From Onchidella celtica (lineage: Eukaryota > Mollusca > Gastropoda > Systellommatophora > Onchidiidae), in the NCBI GenBank assembly GCA_963931925.1, contig OZ007570.1:35156084-35220083 (forward strand): a stretch of DNA of 64,000 bases. Reading direction: 5' to 3'. This document shows positions 1-11,996 of the stretch, in pieces; positions within the stretch are counted from its first letter, which is position 1, and each line of letters opens with the position of its first letter. The notes below the pieces were generated by a model that did no database searches, had not been told where the DNA came from, and saw nothing but the letters and a program-made list of their open reading frames with translations. The position numbers and the translations under genes were made by a program.

Positions 1-564
1 CTTACCTTGTGCGCTATGCAACATTTGGATACACCTTGTATTGATTGGAAAACAATCATTTCTGACCGGCTTGCTCACCTGTACTGAAACGAGGATAACA
101 ATGACGGCTCTCCAAAACTTGCAGTCAATCGGCCAATACTTTCTTCCGCTATCCTATCAGTGAATCAAGATGTGAGGCCACAAATTTATTTTTTACATTT
201 TATAGGAAACTGTAACGGAAAGTTGAAGCGGAAACAGATAAATATCTTTCCTGTTCGTGAATTACTTTGTAATAAGTCTATGATAATATTCGAGCTAGTA
301 TTGTCACAATAATTTATGAACTGCCCAGAATATGGGCCTATTTATGATTACGCATTTCCTATCTCCTCTTTTCTTCTCCTTTCAGTAAGTTGTTGTTTTT
401 TTCTCCTCCTTCCTTTCTCTTTCCTCGCTTTAGATTCCTCTCTCATACTTACCCCCCCCCCCCTTACACATACACAAACAAATGCCTAACCAGCCTATCC
501 CCGGTCGATGCAAGCATGTTGGAATTTATTTTCGGGCAAAAAAAAAATTTCCTGTCCCTGGACG
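1..564. other. No gene seen; low-complexity patches
   Basis: No conserved protein, splice-bounded exon or RNA gene is apparent on either strand. A pyrimidine-rich tract (about 370-470) with a C run and an A run near 540 are the only notable structure. Confidence 0.6.
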
Positions 565-723
565 TATGGTAAATAGGATTGAGCACTTAGACCTCTCGGA
601 TAAGGACGAGCAACTCGGAGGGCCCGTGTGCGCGTTAAAGATACCTTGGTAGTTAAAAGTCGAGAAGGGCAGGTCGAACAAGACCGCTACCCAGGCAGAA
701 TTCTAAAAAAAAAAAAAAAAAAA
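565..723 (+). repeat. SINE-like or short interspersed repeat with A tail
   Basis: A compact, relatively GC-rich block (CTCGGATAAGGACGAGC ... GGGCAGGTCGAACAAGACC) stands out from AT-rich flanks and ends in a run of about 19 A at 704-722, as expected of a retroposed sequence. The wording around GTTAAAGATACCTTGGTAG looks like a dispersed repeat, but no second copy is in the window and no tRNA-like A and B boxes are clear. It could also be the end of a DNA transposon. Confidence 0.4.
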
Positions 724-2379
724 CTTACCCCTAGCACAAAAACACACAGACACAAGAACAATGAAAAATAAAAAGAAGAAAAGTGAGATGTAAATGCCAA
801 GTGCAGCGAAACCTCCCAAAATAAAGACCTAAAACACAAGACGATTTCTCTGTGCGATCTCTCATGCGTGTCTTTCTAGTTCTGACATTGTCAAAAGTTC
901 TGTCAAAAGTTCACTGTCTCCCTGACTATTGTAGTGATGTTAGTGCACGTGAGGGGGCTGGAGTGGGATAGAGTCTAGAGACAGAAAAAAAAAAGTTTAT
1001 TCTCTTTAAAAATAGCATTTCAAAATTCTGTAACTGCTAAATCAATTTGTTATTACTGTGAATAGTGTTGTTGTAAGTGATGAATGATCACGTTTAGCTG
1101 TAGTTGTTTTTAATGATGATCATGATGGTGATGATGTTGAGGGAGGGAGGAGTGAAGCGGCTCTAGGGGCATCCATAAGCCGGGGGCGCAGGGAGTAGAG
1201 CCCCCATGGCGAGTTAGTCCTCTTAGATGGATGCTTTTATTGTAAATGCCCAGATCAGCGATTAAGACTCAAAACGTGAAATATGTGGCCATCTACAAAG
1301 CTGTGTAACTCAATTATGGGTCTCGTTCCCTGCGACGATGACAATGATGATAATGATCAGCGTCTAAAAAATGTGAGTGGATCTCCAAAGCGGGAAAGAT
1401 TTTCTATGGAAACTGACATTTGCTTATAACATGAAAGAGTCGCTATTTTTCTGCATTCTGTTAAACTATTTTGCTTGAAATCGTCTTAAAAATATTTGAT
1501 TTTGATTTTTTCAAAGATGTATCAAAATTTCACGATAAGCCCGATTCCGCCAGATCCACTCACAAATCTCTTGTTAAGGATTTGGGATGGATCTCACTTC
1601 GATCTTGTACACGGTGGGCAAAAAGTCACTTAACTCAAATATTATTACATAAACCAATCTATATATGCTAACTAAAACGCAGTCATAATATTGGAGCCTT
1701 TTTTTTTTTTTTTCCATTTCAGTGTACGTTTGTTTGTCATGAATAATTTTCTATGTTTAATTATTTATTTATTTTCCAGATCGGTAAAGTAACTTTTGCC
1801 CATACTATTTAATACTATAAAATACCAAAACATGTCACTGTCCACAGATACAAAAAAAATCAAGTGAGATCCGTTGTGATTTTGAAACCAGTCGGCGGCA
1901 GTTCTTTTTTCTTCTTTTTCCTTTTCTTTCACGACACAGTCATTATTATGATACTTACATTCAAGGCAATGTCCAGTGGTTGAGCTTTCACTACTATAGA
2001 TCGCCACAATTTCAACGACGGTTATGAACGTAATATGCCTGGGTCTGACTGAATTTTAACGTTCATGTATCTAGGCCAGCGTTCCCACGCTATTTCTTAA
2101 ACAGCATTTATTCAAAAACATTGTGCAAAGGAAACATTCTCAGTGATACAGCGCAGACATTCGTCCACCCTCGAAAATTATTCTCTTGTTTTCTCAACAT
2201 AAACACAGCCTATTGTATAACAGTGTTAACTCTAAGATTTGAACCTCTTCCGACGCCTTTTCGAGGCCAGATGCAAGTTTGGCGTTACCCAAATCAATAG
2301 TAGAAGACGGTATTCTGGATCGTGGGGAAAGTCAATACGGGTACCTGCTGCTACTTCAAGCTGAATTTATTTGTAAATA
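724..2379. other. No gene seen
   Basis: No open frame resembling a protein family and no paired splice sites around a conserved peptide. A GC-rich, partly self-complementary patch occurs at about 1140-1215. Possible trinucleotide-rich stretches (GATGAT) near 1110-1140 and 1335-1360. Confidence 0.55.
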
Positions 2380-2890
2380 ACTGAATACCGAAAGACTACA
2401 TAGTGTGCTTGTTCTCCTGCCCCCGTGGTCAATCTTTCAGTGGAAAATAGTCTGGACTTAAAGGTTACAAACTGTATCTGTTCTGCTGTTTACTTTTTTG
2501 GGCGTGAGATAGGGTGAAGGAGATGGATGGAAAGCATTTTCAGCTGCGACTACACCCAGCAGATTCACCACCAACGACATCATCACCATCACAGTTTTCG
2601 ACATATTATCCAGAACAACCCCACAAGAAATGGAAACTGCTTACAAGGGTAGGTGCAAATTAGATCTGTAAAGGAAAAGTTTGCCCACAAGAAGATACAA
2701 TACTGTGAAGTATTATAAAATGCGAGTGGAAAATAGTCCTGACTGAAAGACTACAAACAACTGTATCTGTTCATCTGTCCTCGTGGTCAGTCTTTCAGTG
2801 GAAAATAGTCTAGACAAGACTATAAATTGTACCTGTTCTGATTTCCATGTGGTCAATCGTTCAGAGGGAAATGGTCCGGACTATTTGTCC
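2380..2890. repeat. Degenerate repeats of about 65-80 bp, interrupted
   Basis: Units containing GTGGTCAATCTTTCAGTGG, AAAATAGTCTGGACT and CTGTATCTGTTCTG recur at about 2425-2490, 2726-2785, 2785-2850 and 2850-2890, with a partial unit at 2380. Between the first and second units lies a segment of about 235 bp that is related, in inverted orientation, to 8797-8968. Copies are diverged. The origin is not recognised. Confidence 0.6.
2525..2725 (+). pseudogene. Decayed relative of the orphan exon at 8.8 kb
   Basis: This segment aligns by eye along its length with the minus strand of 8797-8968. Shared landmarks are GGAAAGCATTTT, AGCTGCGACTAC, TTCACCACC, TTTTCGA, AATTAGAT, GTAAAGGAAAAGTTT or its variant, and AAGAAGATACAATACTG. 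In the frame that is open in the 8.8 kb copy this copy has stops, and the donor site at its end is lost. I read it as the dead member of a duplicated pair. It might be a repeat family rather than a gene fragment. Confidence 0.5.
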
Positions 2891-5812
2891 GTAAACATTG
2901 AACTGATTCATATCCCCAAATCCCAGCACTAAAGGTTGGCGCCAGATTGTCTGGTTGTGGGATTAGGCAAAGGATTAAGTTTGCCATCATTTCAAAAGTT
3001 GAGAGGCTAACCCACGTAATGACGAAACTCTCAAGTTAGTCAAATCATGGAAGTCCACAGTGATAGGGCCTACATGAAATATAAAGAGACATTTCACTGA
3101 AATAGATTGCTCCAATGGACACTATGTACAACATTATTGTCTTTATCCTTTGTAATGCAGTTTAGCACTCGCCTCCCTCTCTTTCTCAATTTCCTGTGTT
3201 CAAAATAATCAGACAGTGTTGGCAACAGGTTTTAGATACTAAGTCCATACTAATGCAAAGGATGTCCCAAATATCAGGCGCGACCATCATGGTTGGGTAC
3301 TGACCAGGATTGATTTCATCGCATTAAATACCGAGAGCCGTACGGTAAACTGTCGTAACTCGGTTTTTACAAATTTTTCAGAAGCAAAAAAAAAAAAAAT
3401 GAATAACTCTTTATGAGGCTTAATAGTTAACGATAGTTTAAAAGCCCTATAATTTAACTCTTCATTTTCAGAATTCAATCCCCAACTTATAACACAATCT
3501 GCCTGGTGTCAAGGGCAACAAGCATGGGGTCCCAAATATCTCTTTTTTTTTCTTTTTTTTTTATAAAGTGGAGTTACGATGGTTTACCATGCTGTCCTTA
3601 CACATGACCTTCTGATCTGCGATTTAAATTGTAAGCACAATAAACATGACACTGACAGGGAAAACAGCGCTGAGCTGAGGCCCCCGAGAAGCAAAAAGCA
3701 CTCAACTTGACACTGGTGTGAATACACAGTGGCTCCATCGTCTATGGGAATAGAGCACGAACAAAAAAAAATTACCTTGGACATTTCACGACCAAAAACT
3801 GAATATAGCTGTAGCTGTATCATAACCATTTTTGTTGTTGTTGTTGTTGCTGTTTAGATAATTATATGGATGACTTGACTCTTGGCGTTTCAGACTGTTG
3901 TCTTCCAAACAGATTACAGTGAGGGGGTGGAGAGGGAGGGGATAGTAAGAGAGAGAGAGGGAGAAAAAGAGAAAGAAAAACAGTTCACGAATGGCGGTGG
4001 TACGATTTTGAACAGGTTATATTTTGTAAGTATAGAACAGAGGGATTTGGGAGCTGAACATTAACGTATAACAACCGCATTATATATATTTGTGCCTATT
4101 ACGGACAGGTTTTCGTTTTTTTAAGTATGATATTTATATATACAAGCAGCGACGAACATTTTAGTTTGAAATGACTGTGTGTTTTCGAAAATTTGGCGGG
4201 GAAATTTCATTTTACTCCTTGGTTTCGTGAAATCAAGATAATATTGGTGAGATACATGTCTTGTAGGCAATGAAGAAAGATGATGAAGGACGCTTTGAGA
4301 ACGGGAGAGACAGACAGGGGGAGGGGATGAAACGAAAAGAGAGAGTCGGGTAGAGAGACAGATTGCGCAAATGACAGGAGGATTTCCATATTGATTATCG
4401 GTTATCTCGAGTTGAGGGATTGGTTGACGGACAGGATTACGGGTTAGGAACTGTTTGATGGTAGGTTTGGGATTAGGGATAGGGTGAGTAGTACATTTCT
4501 TCCAAATTTAATCATATTTATTATCTTTTGTCACTCTTGCCGCATTTAAAAGGCTTTAGTCTCTTTTCTGAAGATAACCGGATTCGGTAATCCTTCCCAG
4601 ATGACACATTATGCAAGATGAAGGAAGTGGAAAAACTAACAATTGGGAAGAATCCCAAAATGCAAAGGCTAGAACTGGGGAAGATTTCCGCACGTCCCGA
4701 CGACTTTGAACTCTTACGATTTGGGGTAGGGATATGGGCAGATTAAGGGATGGGTCCACCGTCAGTGATGGAGTTACCGAAAGGTTTCGTGTCATGGTTA
4801 GAAATAGCAAAGGGATTTTTTTTTTTTAAAGTCCCCTCTTTTAGTATCTTGACCTGATGGTCGGGACGTTTGCAACTCTTCCCTAGGCCCTGGCCCTACA
4901 TTTGTACTTACCAGGTTTGTGTTCGATGGAAAGCATCTTGATGAACTTGAATAAAAAACGAGTCTTGCACTTCTAACTTAGTTCCTTGAATGAGTATTCA
5001 CTTTGTATCTTCAAAACTGCTAAAATAAATCCATATACAATCCTTGGAATGTTTCCACTTTTGTTACTTTTAAAGGTCTCACTAGAACTATTTCTTTTAG
5101 ACTACCAACAGCAACATTTTAGAACACCACCCACCTGCCATGTAGTTGTTATAACATTACTGTGGTAATAAAACCATATATGTATTACATGTGTAAACTT
5201 TGACAACAGTTCACTTTTGTTATTGTTTTCTTAAATGTCTGTTATTACTTGTTAACTGTGCATGTCAGTATCCAGTGCTTTATTTAGTATCGCTTAACAA
5301 AAAAGCCAAGAGCACATCAAACTGGAGAAAATGAAATATGACTAATGTAAAACCCCAGCAATTTATAATGACATTTCAAATCTTAATATGCAGTTGGATA
5401 GTGACAATATTCAGCTCTTTTGTCGGTTTTTTTTTCTTTCTACCTAACACCAAATTAAGCGTCCGCGTGCTTTGTTGAAAATTGAATTGAATATTTTTCT
5501 TTATTTGATATGTTACTTTTTTTTTTTTTTCAAATTATGCATGGTGAAGACTTGGATTCCCGCTGTTTATATCGTCACTGCTCTACGCTAATGGCATAAA
5601 TCATTTTGTGATACTTTTGAGATATTAAGGAAAATGAACTTTCTTTTCCGGTCATTTCATGACTTATGCCATTATGATTCGATTGGATTATTACATTTTT
5701 CCTTTTGGCGCATTTCTTTTTATATAATGTTACCTGGTAGCCCTCATGCTAAGGAATGCAGTGAACCGTCCGGTGCATTTTGGCATGCGTCAGAAGCTAC
5801 TATCGTACAGCA
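2891..5812. other. No gene seen
   Basis: Only short unsupported open frames occur. Purine-rich low-complexity DNA lies at about 3920-3985 and 4290-4370. Poly-T and poly-A runs are common. Nothing resembling an exon of a known family was recognised. Confidence 0.55.
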
Positions 5813-7990
5813 GTAATAATAATAATAATAATAATAAATTACATTTATATAGCGCATTTCCAATAAATGCTCAATGCGCTTTACAAGTAATAAAAACTCA
5901 TTCCTCTCTCTCCCACACTCCCTCTCCCCACCTCCCTCTCTCTCCCTTCCCATCACATTCTCACTCCTTCTATCACATGCTCTCTCCCCTCAGGTAAGTC
6001 AAGAAAAATAAGCCTGCTGGAACAAAAAATGCTTTAGCTGCCTTTTGAAACTTACTAATGATTTTGTTTGTCTCAGTTCCATAGGTAACTTGTTCCACAT
6101 TAAGGGGCCAATATATGTGAATGATCGTTCACCATAACATCTGTATGATTTCACAGGTGTCACTAGCATGGTGGAATCAGTGGAGGATCTTAAACTTCTC
6201 CCTGGTGTATACAGTTTTATCAAATCTTGTAAATAAGAAGGAGCCGAGTCATTCAGACATTTGAAACACAGGATGCAGATTTTAAAAATTATCCTTTGCT
6301 TCACGGGGAGCCAATGCAATTCTTTCAGGAGTGGTGTGATATGATCTCGTTTTTTGGATTTGGTTATCAGCCCGGCAGCATTATTTTGGATTACCTGTAG
6401 ACGATTCAAAAATTTTGTATGAATACCCGCTAAAAGTGAATTGCAGTAGTCCAGTCTAGACAAGATAAGGGATGTAACTAATGTTTTTGTGGTCTCTTCA
6501 TTTAGATACTTTCGGACAAGGCTTATTCTTCTCAACTGAAAACTTAAGGATTTAGACAGAGATCCTACACCTGAACCCATTGACAAATGGTGATCAATAA
6601 ACACACCCAAATTCTTTACAACTTCTTTGCATGATAATTCATGGCCATTGAAATCAATGGTGACATTTTCAAGATCTTTTGTTAATCGTGGGTTGTGGAA
6701 TAGAATTATGTTTGATTTGTCTTCATTTAATTTCAATTTGTTTGTTGTCATCCACATTTTAATTTCCTGAACACATTGTTTAGTGGCGAGAGTCATATTT
6801 GACAGATCTTGAATGGTGCCATCAATATATATCTGAACATCATCCGAATAAAAGTGATATTGTAGTCCATGAGTTTGTAAAATACTTGCAAGGGGCTGCG
6901 CATAGAGTGTAAAAAACACAGGACCAAGGACAGACCCTTGTGGAACTCCATAGTCTAATGCAACTTGTTTAGAAAAACTGTTCTTAATTTGCACTGACTG
7001 AACTCTGTTCTGTAAATACGACTTGAACCATAACAGGGCAGTACCCGACATACCAAAAGAGCGCTCAAGTCTTGTAAGTAAGATAGAATGATCGATTGTA
7101 TCGAAAGCTGCAGATATGTCTAAAAGGGTCAAAAGACACAGCTTCTTACTGTCAATATAATCTAAAAAATCAGAGGTTACTTTTATGAGTGCAGTTTCGG
7201 TATTATGTTAAGCTTTATATGCAGACTGAAATTTTTCTTGCAATCCATTTATTTCAAAGTGTGCCAAAATTTGACCTAAGACAATCTTTTCCAGAATTTT
7301 TGAGACAAATTGCGAATTGGATACTGGTCGATCATTTTTGAAGTCATTTTCATCAAGCCCAGGTTTTTTCAATAATGGTTTTACAATGGCTTGTTTAAAG
7401 GAACTGGGCACTGTGCCTGTGACAAGTGACATATTTACTATTTGAGTAATGTGATGTACGACAAGATCAATACAGGTTTTGAGTACTTGAGCAGGCACGG
7501 GATCAAGTCACACGTTTTTATAGTGGAATTATTGATACAGAGTAAAACATCTCTTTCTGAGACTGGACAAAACGAATCTAAAACTTGTCCAGTAAACTCA
7601 GGGAAATCTAAATTCTCGCTTGGTTCTAGATCGAGTGAAGAACGGATGTTTTCAATCTTGTTACTGAAAAATGTTATAAATTGATCACACAACTCGTCGT
7701 CTGACCCTATGCAGGGGAGGGGAGATCTTGTATCCTTTCCTAGAATGGTGTTGGTTGTACGAAAAAGTTCTTTGCATGACTTTACGTCATTAAGTTCATT
7801 GATGTAATGTCTCTTTTTGTTTTCCTCGATGACTTTGTTGACTTTATCTCGTTGTTTAATGTATGTGTCTCTATGAACTTGTAGTTTGGTTTTCCTCCAC
7901 CTTCGTTCAGCCTGTCGTCGGTGTTGCTTGGCTTCTTTGATTTCAAGTGAAAACCATGGCGACAGACAAAACATCAATAAGAACGCTCGG
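5813..7990 (-). mobile_element. L2-like non-LTR retrotransposon (LINE), 5'-truncated, degraded
   Basis: The element reads right to left and ends in a (TTA)n tail at 5813-5838, preceded by AATGCGCTATATAAATG, an end style shared with the LINE at 26.9 kb. The protein begins after the endonuclease region with a basic linker (7977-7510), then the fingers region (PSSFKQAIVKPLLKKPG), the RT core from about 7204 down to 5999 with AAFDTIDHSILL (motif A), GVPQGSVLGP (motif B) and YSDDVQIY (motif C), and the C-terminal region ([35 protein letters not shown]). The frame is broken about twice, near 7505 and near 7205. The catalytic aspartates survive, but the usual YADD or FADD reads YSDD. No apurinic endonuclease domain is present, so the copy is 5'-truncated near 7990. 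Target-site duplications were not identified. The assignment to the L2/CR1 group is by motif memory; clade-level placement is less sure. Confidence 0.85.
5999..7204 (-). pseudogene. Reverse transcriptase core and C-terminus of the L2-like LINE
   Basis: About 400 codons are open on the minus strand and cover RT motifs A to E, the thumb and the conserved C-terminal tail of L2/CR1-type ORF2. The start is arbitrary: the frame enters from the fingers region after a shift near 7205, and the peptide HNTETALIKVTSDFLDYI just upstream of motif A is in frame with it. The product would have synthesised cDNA at nicked target DNA in an intact element. Without endonuclease and full fingers this copy is dead. 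Confidence 0.8.
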
Positions 7991-8247
7991 AATTATTATG
8001 CAGAATTCCATACTATATTCCACGACAGTGATACATGTACTGCTTTTGATATTCTTCAGCATCCAATGCTTACTACTCTTTATAACAACGGAGTTCGCCA
8101 TTGCAGATCAATTTCACCTAAGCCACACAAACTCAAAAATAATAATGTAACTCCATGTGCTTGACTCGTAGCAAGATGTGGGAGTGTGTAACTGCCCTCC
8201 ACGTGCACCAAGTACCTGGCTGTGTAGCCCAATGAATGAATAACACA
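7991..8247. other. Unassigned, possible repeat 3' end before a TCTA array
   Basis: No gene is visible. The stretch from about 8165 (GTGGGAGTGTGTAACTGCC ... TAGCCCAATGAATG) runs directly into the (TCTA)n array, the arrangement seen when a retroposed repeat ends in a simple-sequence tail. No second copy was found in the window. Confidence 0.35.
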
Positions 8248-8281
<34 letters not shown>

Positions 8282-8417
8282 TTCTCTCTCTCTCTATCTA
8301 TCTATCTGTCTGTCTGTCTGTCTGCCTGCCTGTCTGTCGATCTCTCTCTGTCCGTTTGTCTGTCTTTGTGTCCGTGTGTCTGTCTGTCTATCCATTTATC
8401 TATCCTTCTATGTTTAT
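8248..8417. repeat. (TCTA)n / (TCTG)n microsatellite
   Basis: TCTA repeats grade into TCTC, TCTG and TCCG variants. The open frame across it (ISYLS-type periodic peptide) is an artefact of the repeat. Confidence 0.95.
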
Positions 8418-8792
8418 AAAGAATAAAATTAAGTAAATGGCAGAACTCCGAGTTAGAAAATAAAAGAAAGAAACTAGCCATACAACAAAAGAATCAGAAA
8501 TAACCAAAGGGAATAAAACAAGCTTTCAGTAATCAGAGACCCTCCTGCGGGTTAAGAAAAAACAACAACAATATAAATCTATTAGAATTGAAGCAGATCC
8601 GAAAAAACAGTCAAAAAACGGCCACTTAGCTGTTGTGTGTCCTTCCACAAGGTAAAGGGTTTGTAGTTGTTGGTAGTGTCAGGGAGTCAGATTTTCTGTG
8701 CTCTATTAGAAACCGTACAGATTTCGTGCCCTTTTGTTCGTTTTCATTTAATATTTTCATAAGGAATCAATCTGATTCGATATATTGACCAC
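8418..8792. other. No gene seen
   Basis: A-rich sequence with no conserved peptide or RNA feature recognised. Confidence 0.5.
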
Positions 8793-8796
8793 TTAC

Positions 8797-8968
8797 CTTG
8801 CCTTGTATAGTACTTCACAGTATTGTATCTTCTTATAACTAAACTTTTTCCTTTGCAAATCTAATTTACACTTGTAGGCAGCATCTCTTGTTGGCTTGTC
8901 CGAGATACATCGAAAACGGTTATAATGTCGGTGGTGAAGCAGCTGAGGGTAGTCGCAGCTAAAAATGC
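8797..8968 (-). other. Candidate orphan exon ending at a strong splice donor
   Basis: On the minus strand a frame reads CDYPQLLHHRHYNRFRCISD, then KPTRDAAYKCKLDLQRKKFS, then YKKIQYCEVLYKAR, and stops being open exactly at AAGGCAAG|GTAAGTGG (donor at 8796-8795), a near-ideal 5' splice site. The peptide is rich in Cys, His, Tyr and basic residues. I do not recognise a family. Upstream on the minus strand lies a pyrimidine-rich stretch (about 9000-9060) that could serve as an acceptor tract. A diverged inverted relative lies at 2525-2725, so this may be part of a dispersed repeat or of a duplicated gene whose other exons are outside or unseen. Confidence 0.35.
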
Positions 8969-9044
8969 TTTCCTCCTCCCTCCTCCACCCCGACCTCAGG
9001 CCCAAGAAAGTCAAGAAGAAAAAAGAAAGAGGAAAACGAAAGGA

Positions 9045-9210
9045 GAGCGATAGAAAAAGAGAGATACTGTAGACACACACACATGCACATATAGATAGAA
9101 AGAAGAGAGAGGGAAATGAAAGTCAGAGAGAGAGAGAGACAAAAGAGAGCGAGAGACAGACAAAGAGAGAAGCGGGTGAAAGACAGACAGAGAGAGAGAG
9201 AATGCCAATC
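9045..9210. repeat. Purine-rich (GA)n low-complexity tract
   Basis: AGAGAG/ACAGAC-type repeats on the plus strand. The overlapping minus-strand frames of Ser-Leu-Phe repeats are artefacts of it. Confidence 0.9.
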
Positions 9211-9738
9211 TATGCGCCTTCCTTTCTCAACGTTACATGATATCCACAAAAGTATTAACGCTGGTTACAAATGAGTGTACGGTTTTTCTTTAGAAGTTTT
9301 TGGGCCCGGCAAAATATGTTAATTCATGTTGGCAAAATGGCATAACCCACGGAAACCCGTGGCGAAAGGGCCCTCCAATAAACCAGGTACCGACCACAGG
9401 TGAGTACATCTAAGAACTTTTGACCAGATGGCCCGAAAGTGCAGTACTAGTTAGCGGGAACCTCAAAGACATGGCGAAAGAGGCAGTGAAAGTAACTGGC
9501 GCCAGTCCTCCATTCCGTACGGACAGTTTTTACTATGACCGAGCATATTATCTATCGTGATTTTATGCTGATTTAGAGAAATCCAGGGAAAGAAGGCGAA
9601 AAAAATTCCTGGCTTTGATTGCGTAATGTCATGATTAGACGTAAACTGTGTCTACGTTGGTTGTTTTTCTAAATGAAGGCTTGTTCCTTCTCGCACTATC
9701 TTACTCGTTTTTTAACTTACTCATTCTTTCATTAAATT
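9211..9738. other. No gene seen
   Basis: Unremarkable sequence between two simple repeats, with no family recognised. Confidence 0.5.
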
Positions 9739-9987
<249 letters not shown>

Positions 9988-9989
<2 letters not shown>

Positions 9990-11391
9990 CATTCTTCTAT
10001 CTGTGTTTGTGTTTTAGGTCTTTATTTTGGACAAGAGGTTAGCTGCCCCTGGCATTCACACCTCACTCTTCTTTTTTTATATTTTGTTTGTTAATGTTTT
10101 GTGTGTTTTTGTGGTAGGGATATTTTGTTCTCTTCCATTCTGTTTAGACGTCCCACATTATAAAGATAGCCAAACGTCATATTACTATCGGTCATGAGGC
10201 GGCATGCAAGAAAGGGGTTCTGTTATAAAACCACCTGTCTAAAACCACCTGGCAGTAGAACTCGGTGCTGCTCACCTGAGTGGTCACTTCAAAGAGCGGA
10301 AAGAGCAGGTCTTGGAGGCCAGCGATCCTTTGTTTCAGACGATCTCTGTATCAGACCGCAACTTATGCAAATGACGCGGCCACCCAGAAGGGGCTGTTTT
10401 GCATAAATTGTCTTTGATATTCATTAGCTCATCGTTTCATTCATTTCCTTTACCCTTCATTCCTAAAACATTGTTGATTCGTTCATGTGATGTCACATTT
10501 GATTTGTTTTTCTTTACGTTATTTTCTCATGCAAGTTTGTAATTCTTCGAACCACATGAATCTGTCAGACTTCCGTGTTCTCCCACTGGTGCACATAAAA
10601 AATATATGCCTAAAAATTATTGATTCCACTAACAAATTTTGTATGTGATATATATCAAACAAATTGCAGAAATTCCTGATTATATTACATTTTGTAAACA
10701 GCATCACAGTCTGGGAATAAAAATGTTATAAAACGTAGACAAATTTGTATACACAGAAACCAACATTGTTTTGTTGTACAAGGAAAAATAAAATGAAAAA
10801 AAAGGGGAAATTGATGTCATCACATAAGAGAGAATGGGGATGCAGTTTACACGTGCAGATACGTGCAAGTATTTTCCCTCTGGAGCCAGCAATAGAGTAA
10901 GCATGTTCGGAAGAGGTAGACCGGATGAGGAGTGGTGGGAGGATGCCCACTGTACATGGACATGGAAAGCGTGCGGGGGGGGGGGGGGCTGGGGAGCATA
11001 CGTACTTTTTCAATTATGCAATAAATTGAACAGTTTGGTTTTATTATTATTATTTTGCAACAAAATGATTCGTAGGATTACACAAAAATCATTATGTAGG
11101 CTATGTTCTTACAGAAACTGTCAAAGAGGTCACGCAAAAACATCAAGACCTTGTTATGGACATTCATCATTCTAAGGCTGTAAACTCGTCCAAGGAATGA
11201 AGCTTAATTGGCAAATTGAGAGAGTTTATGGAACTGTGTTCCACAAGTCAAAACAAAACAAATAAGCAAAATCAAAGTCACGAACTTTCAGGGGCTTTTT
11301 GGACTAAACTCCAACTTTTTAAAGGCCTTTCAGATCGTGGCTGCGACAGTTAGTCAAATCGAAAATCGATAATGGTAAATCTTTAAATAAA
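9988..11391. other. No gene seen
   Basis: A GC-richer block at about 10190-10405 (TTATGCAAATG ... GTTTTGCATAAA at its end) could be part of a repeat, but nothing supports a gene. A G run of about 13 occurs near 10976. Confidence 0.5.
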
Positions 11392-11996
11392 ATTTTTTAA
11401 AAGGAAGCGGCTTGGGAGACCAGGAAGACCATAGGCTAGGGAGACCAGAATCCTGGTCTCCCTAGCCCCGAGTCTAGGGAGACCAGGATTCTGGTCCCCG
11501 AGTCTAGGGAGACCAGGATTCTGGTCCCCGAGTCTAGGGAGACCAGGATTCTGGTCTCCTTACACCCGTTAGTTCGACGTGTCTAGCGAGACCAGGATTC
11601 TGGTCTCCCTAGCCTGTGGTCTTGGGAGACCTGGATCCTGGTCTCTCTAGACTCGGGGCTAGAGAGACCAAGATTTTTCCCGGCCAGTGCGCATGTCTAC
11701 TGTGAAAACAGTACATAGCTACCCCGGCGGCTTTCCCTGATATGTCATTCTGACTACTGCCCAGACGAACATCGGCCTACGGCCTCGATGATACAAACTG
11801 ACTAGACCCTCACGTCGTTACATATCAATCTGACAATGCCTATGCACTTGTCGAGTTATGGAACGCATTCGGAAGTCCTCCCAAAATCTTGGTCTCCCTA
11901 GCCCCGAATCTAGAGAGACCAGGATCTTGGTCTCCTAAGACCACAGGCTAGGGAGACCAGAATCCTGGTCTCGCTAGACACTTCCTTTAAAAAAAG
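11392..11996. mobile_element. Palindrome-rich inverted-repeat element with GGTCTC units
   Basis: The block contains many copies of a self-complementary unit, AGACCAGGATTCTGGTCT and variants, alternating with CTAGGGAGACC. A 30-bp unit (CCCCGAGTCTAGGGAGACC plus AGGATTCTGGT) is repeated three times at 11466-11555. Two arms of about 98 bp, 11580-11677 and 11883-11980, are near-perfect reverse complements around a 205-bp loop of unrelated sequence. The outer edges, TTTTTTAAAAGGAAG and CTTCCTTTAAAAAAA, also face each other. This suggests a foldback-type non-autonomous DNA element. No transposase is present and the family is not recognised. Confidence 0.7.

Noticed and set aside
8959-9249. Ser/Leu/Phe-rich minus-strand frames
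   Set aside because: They arise from the purine-rich plus-strand repeat and have no family match or splice context.
10194-10406. 70-residue Arg/Cys-rich frame
   Set aside because: No conserved pattern or splice signals; likely repeat-derived noise.
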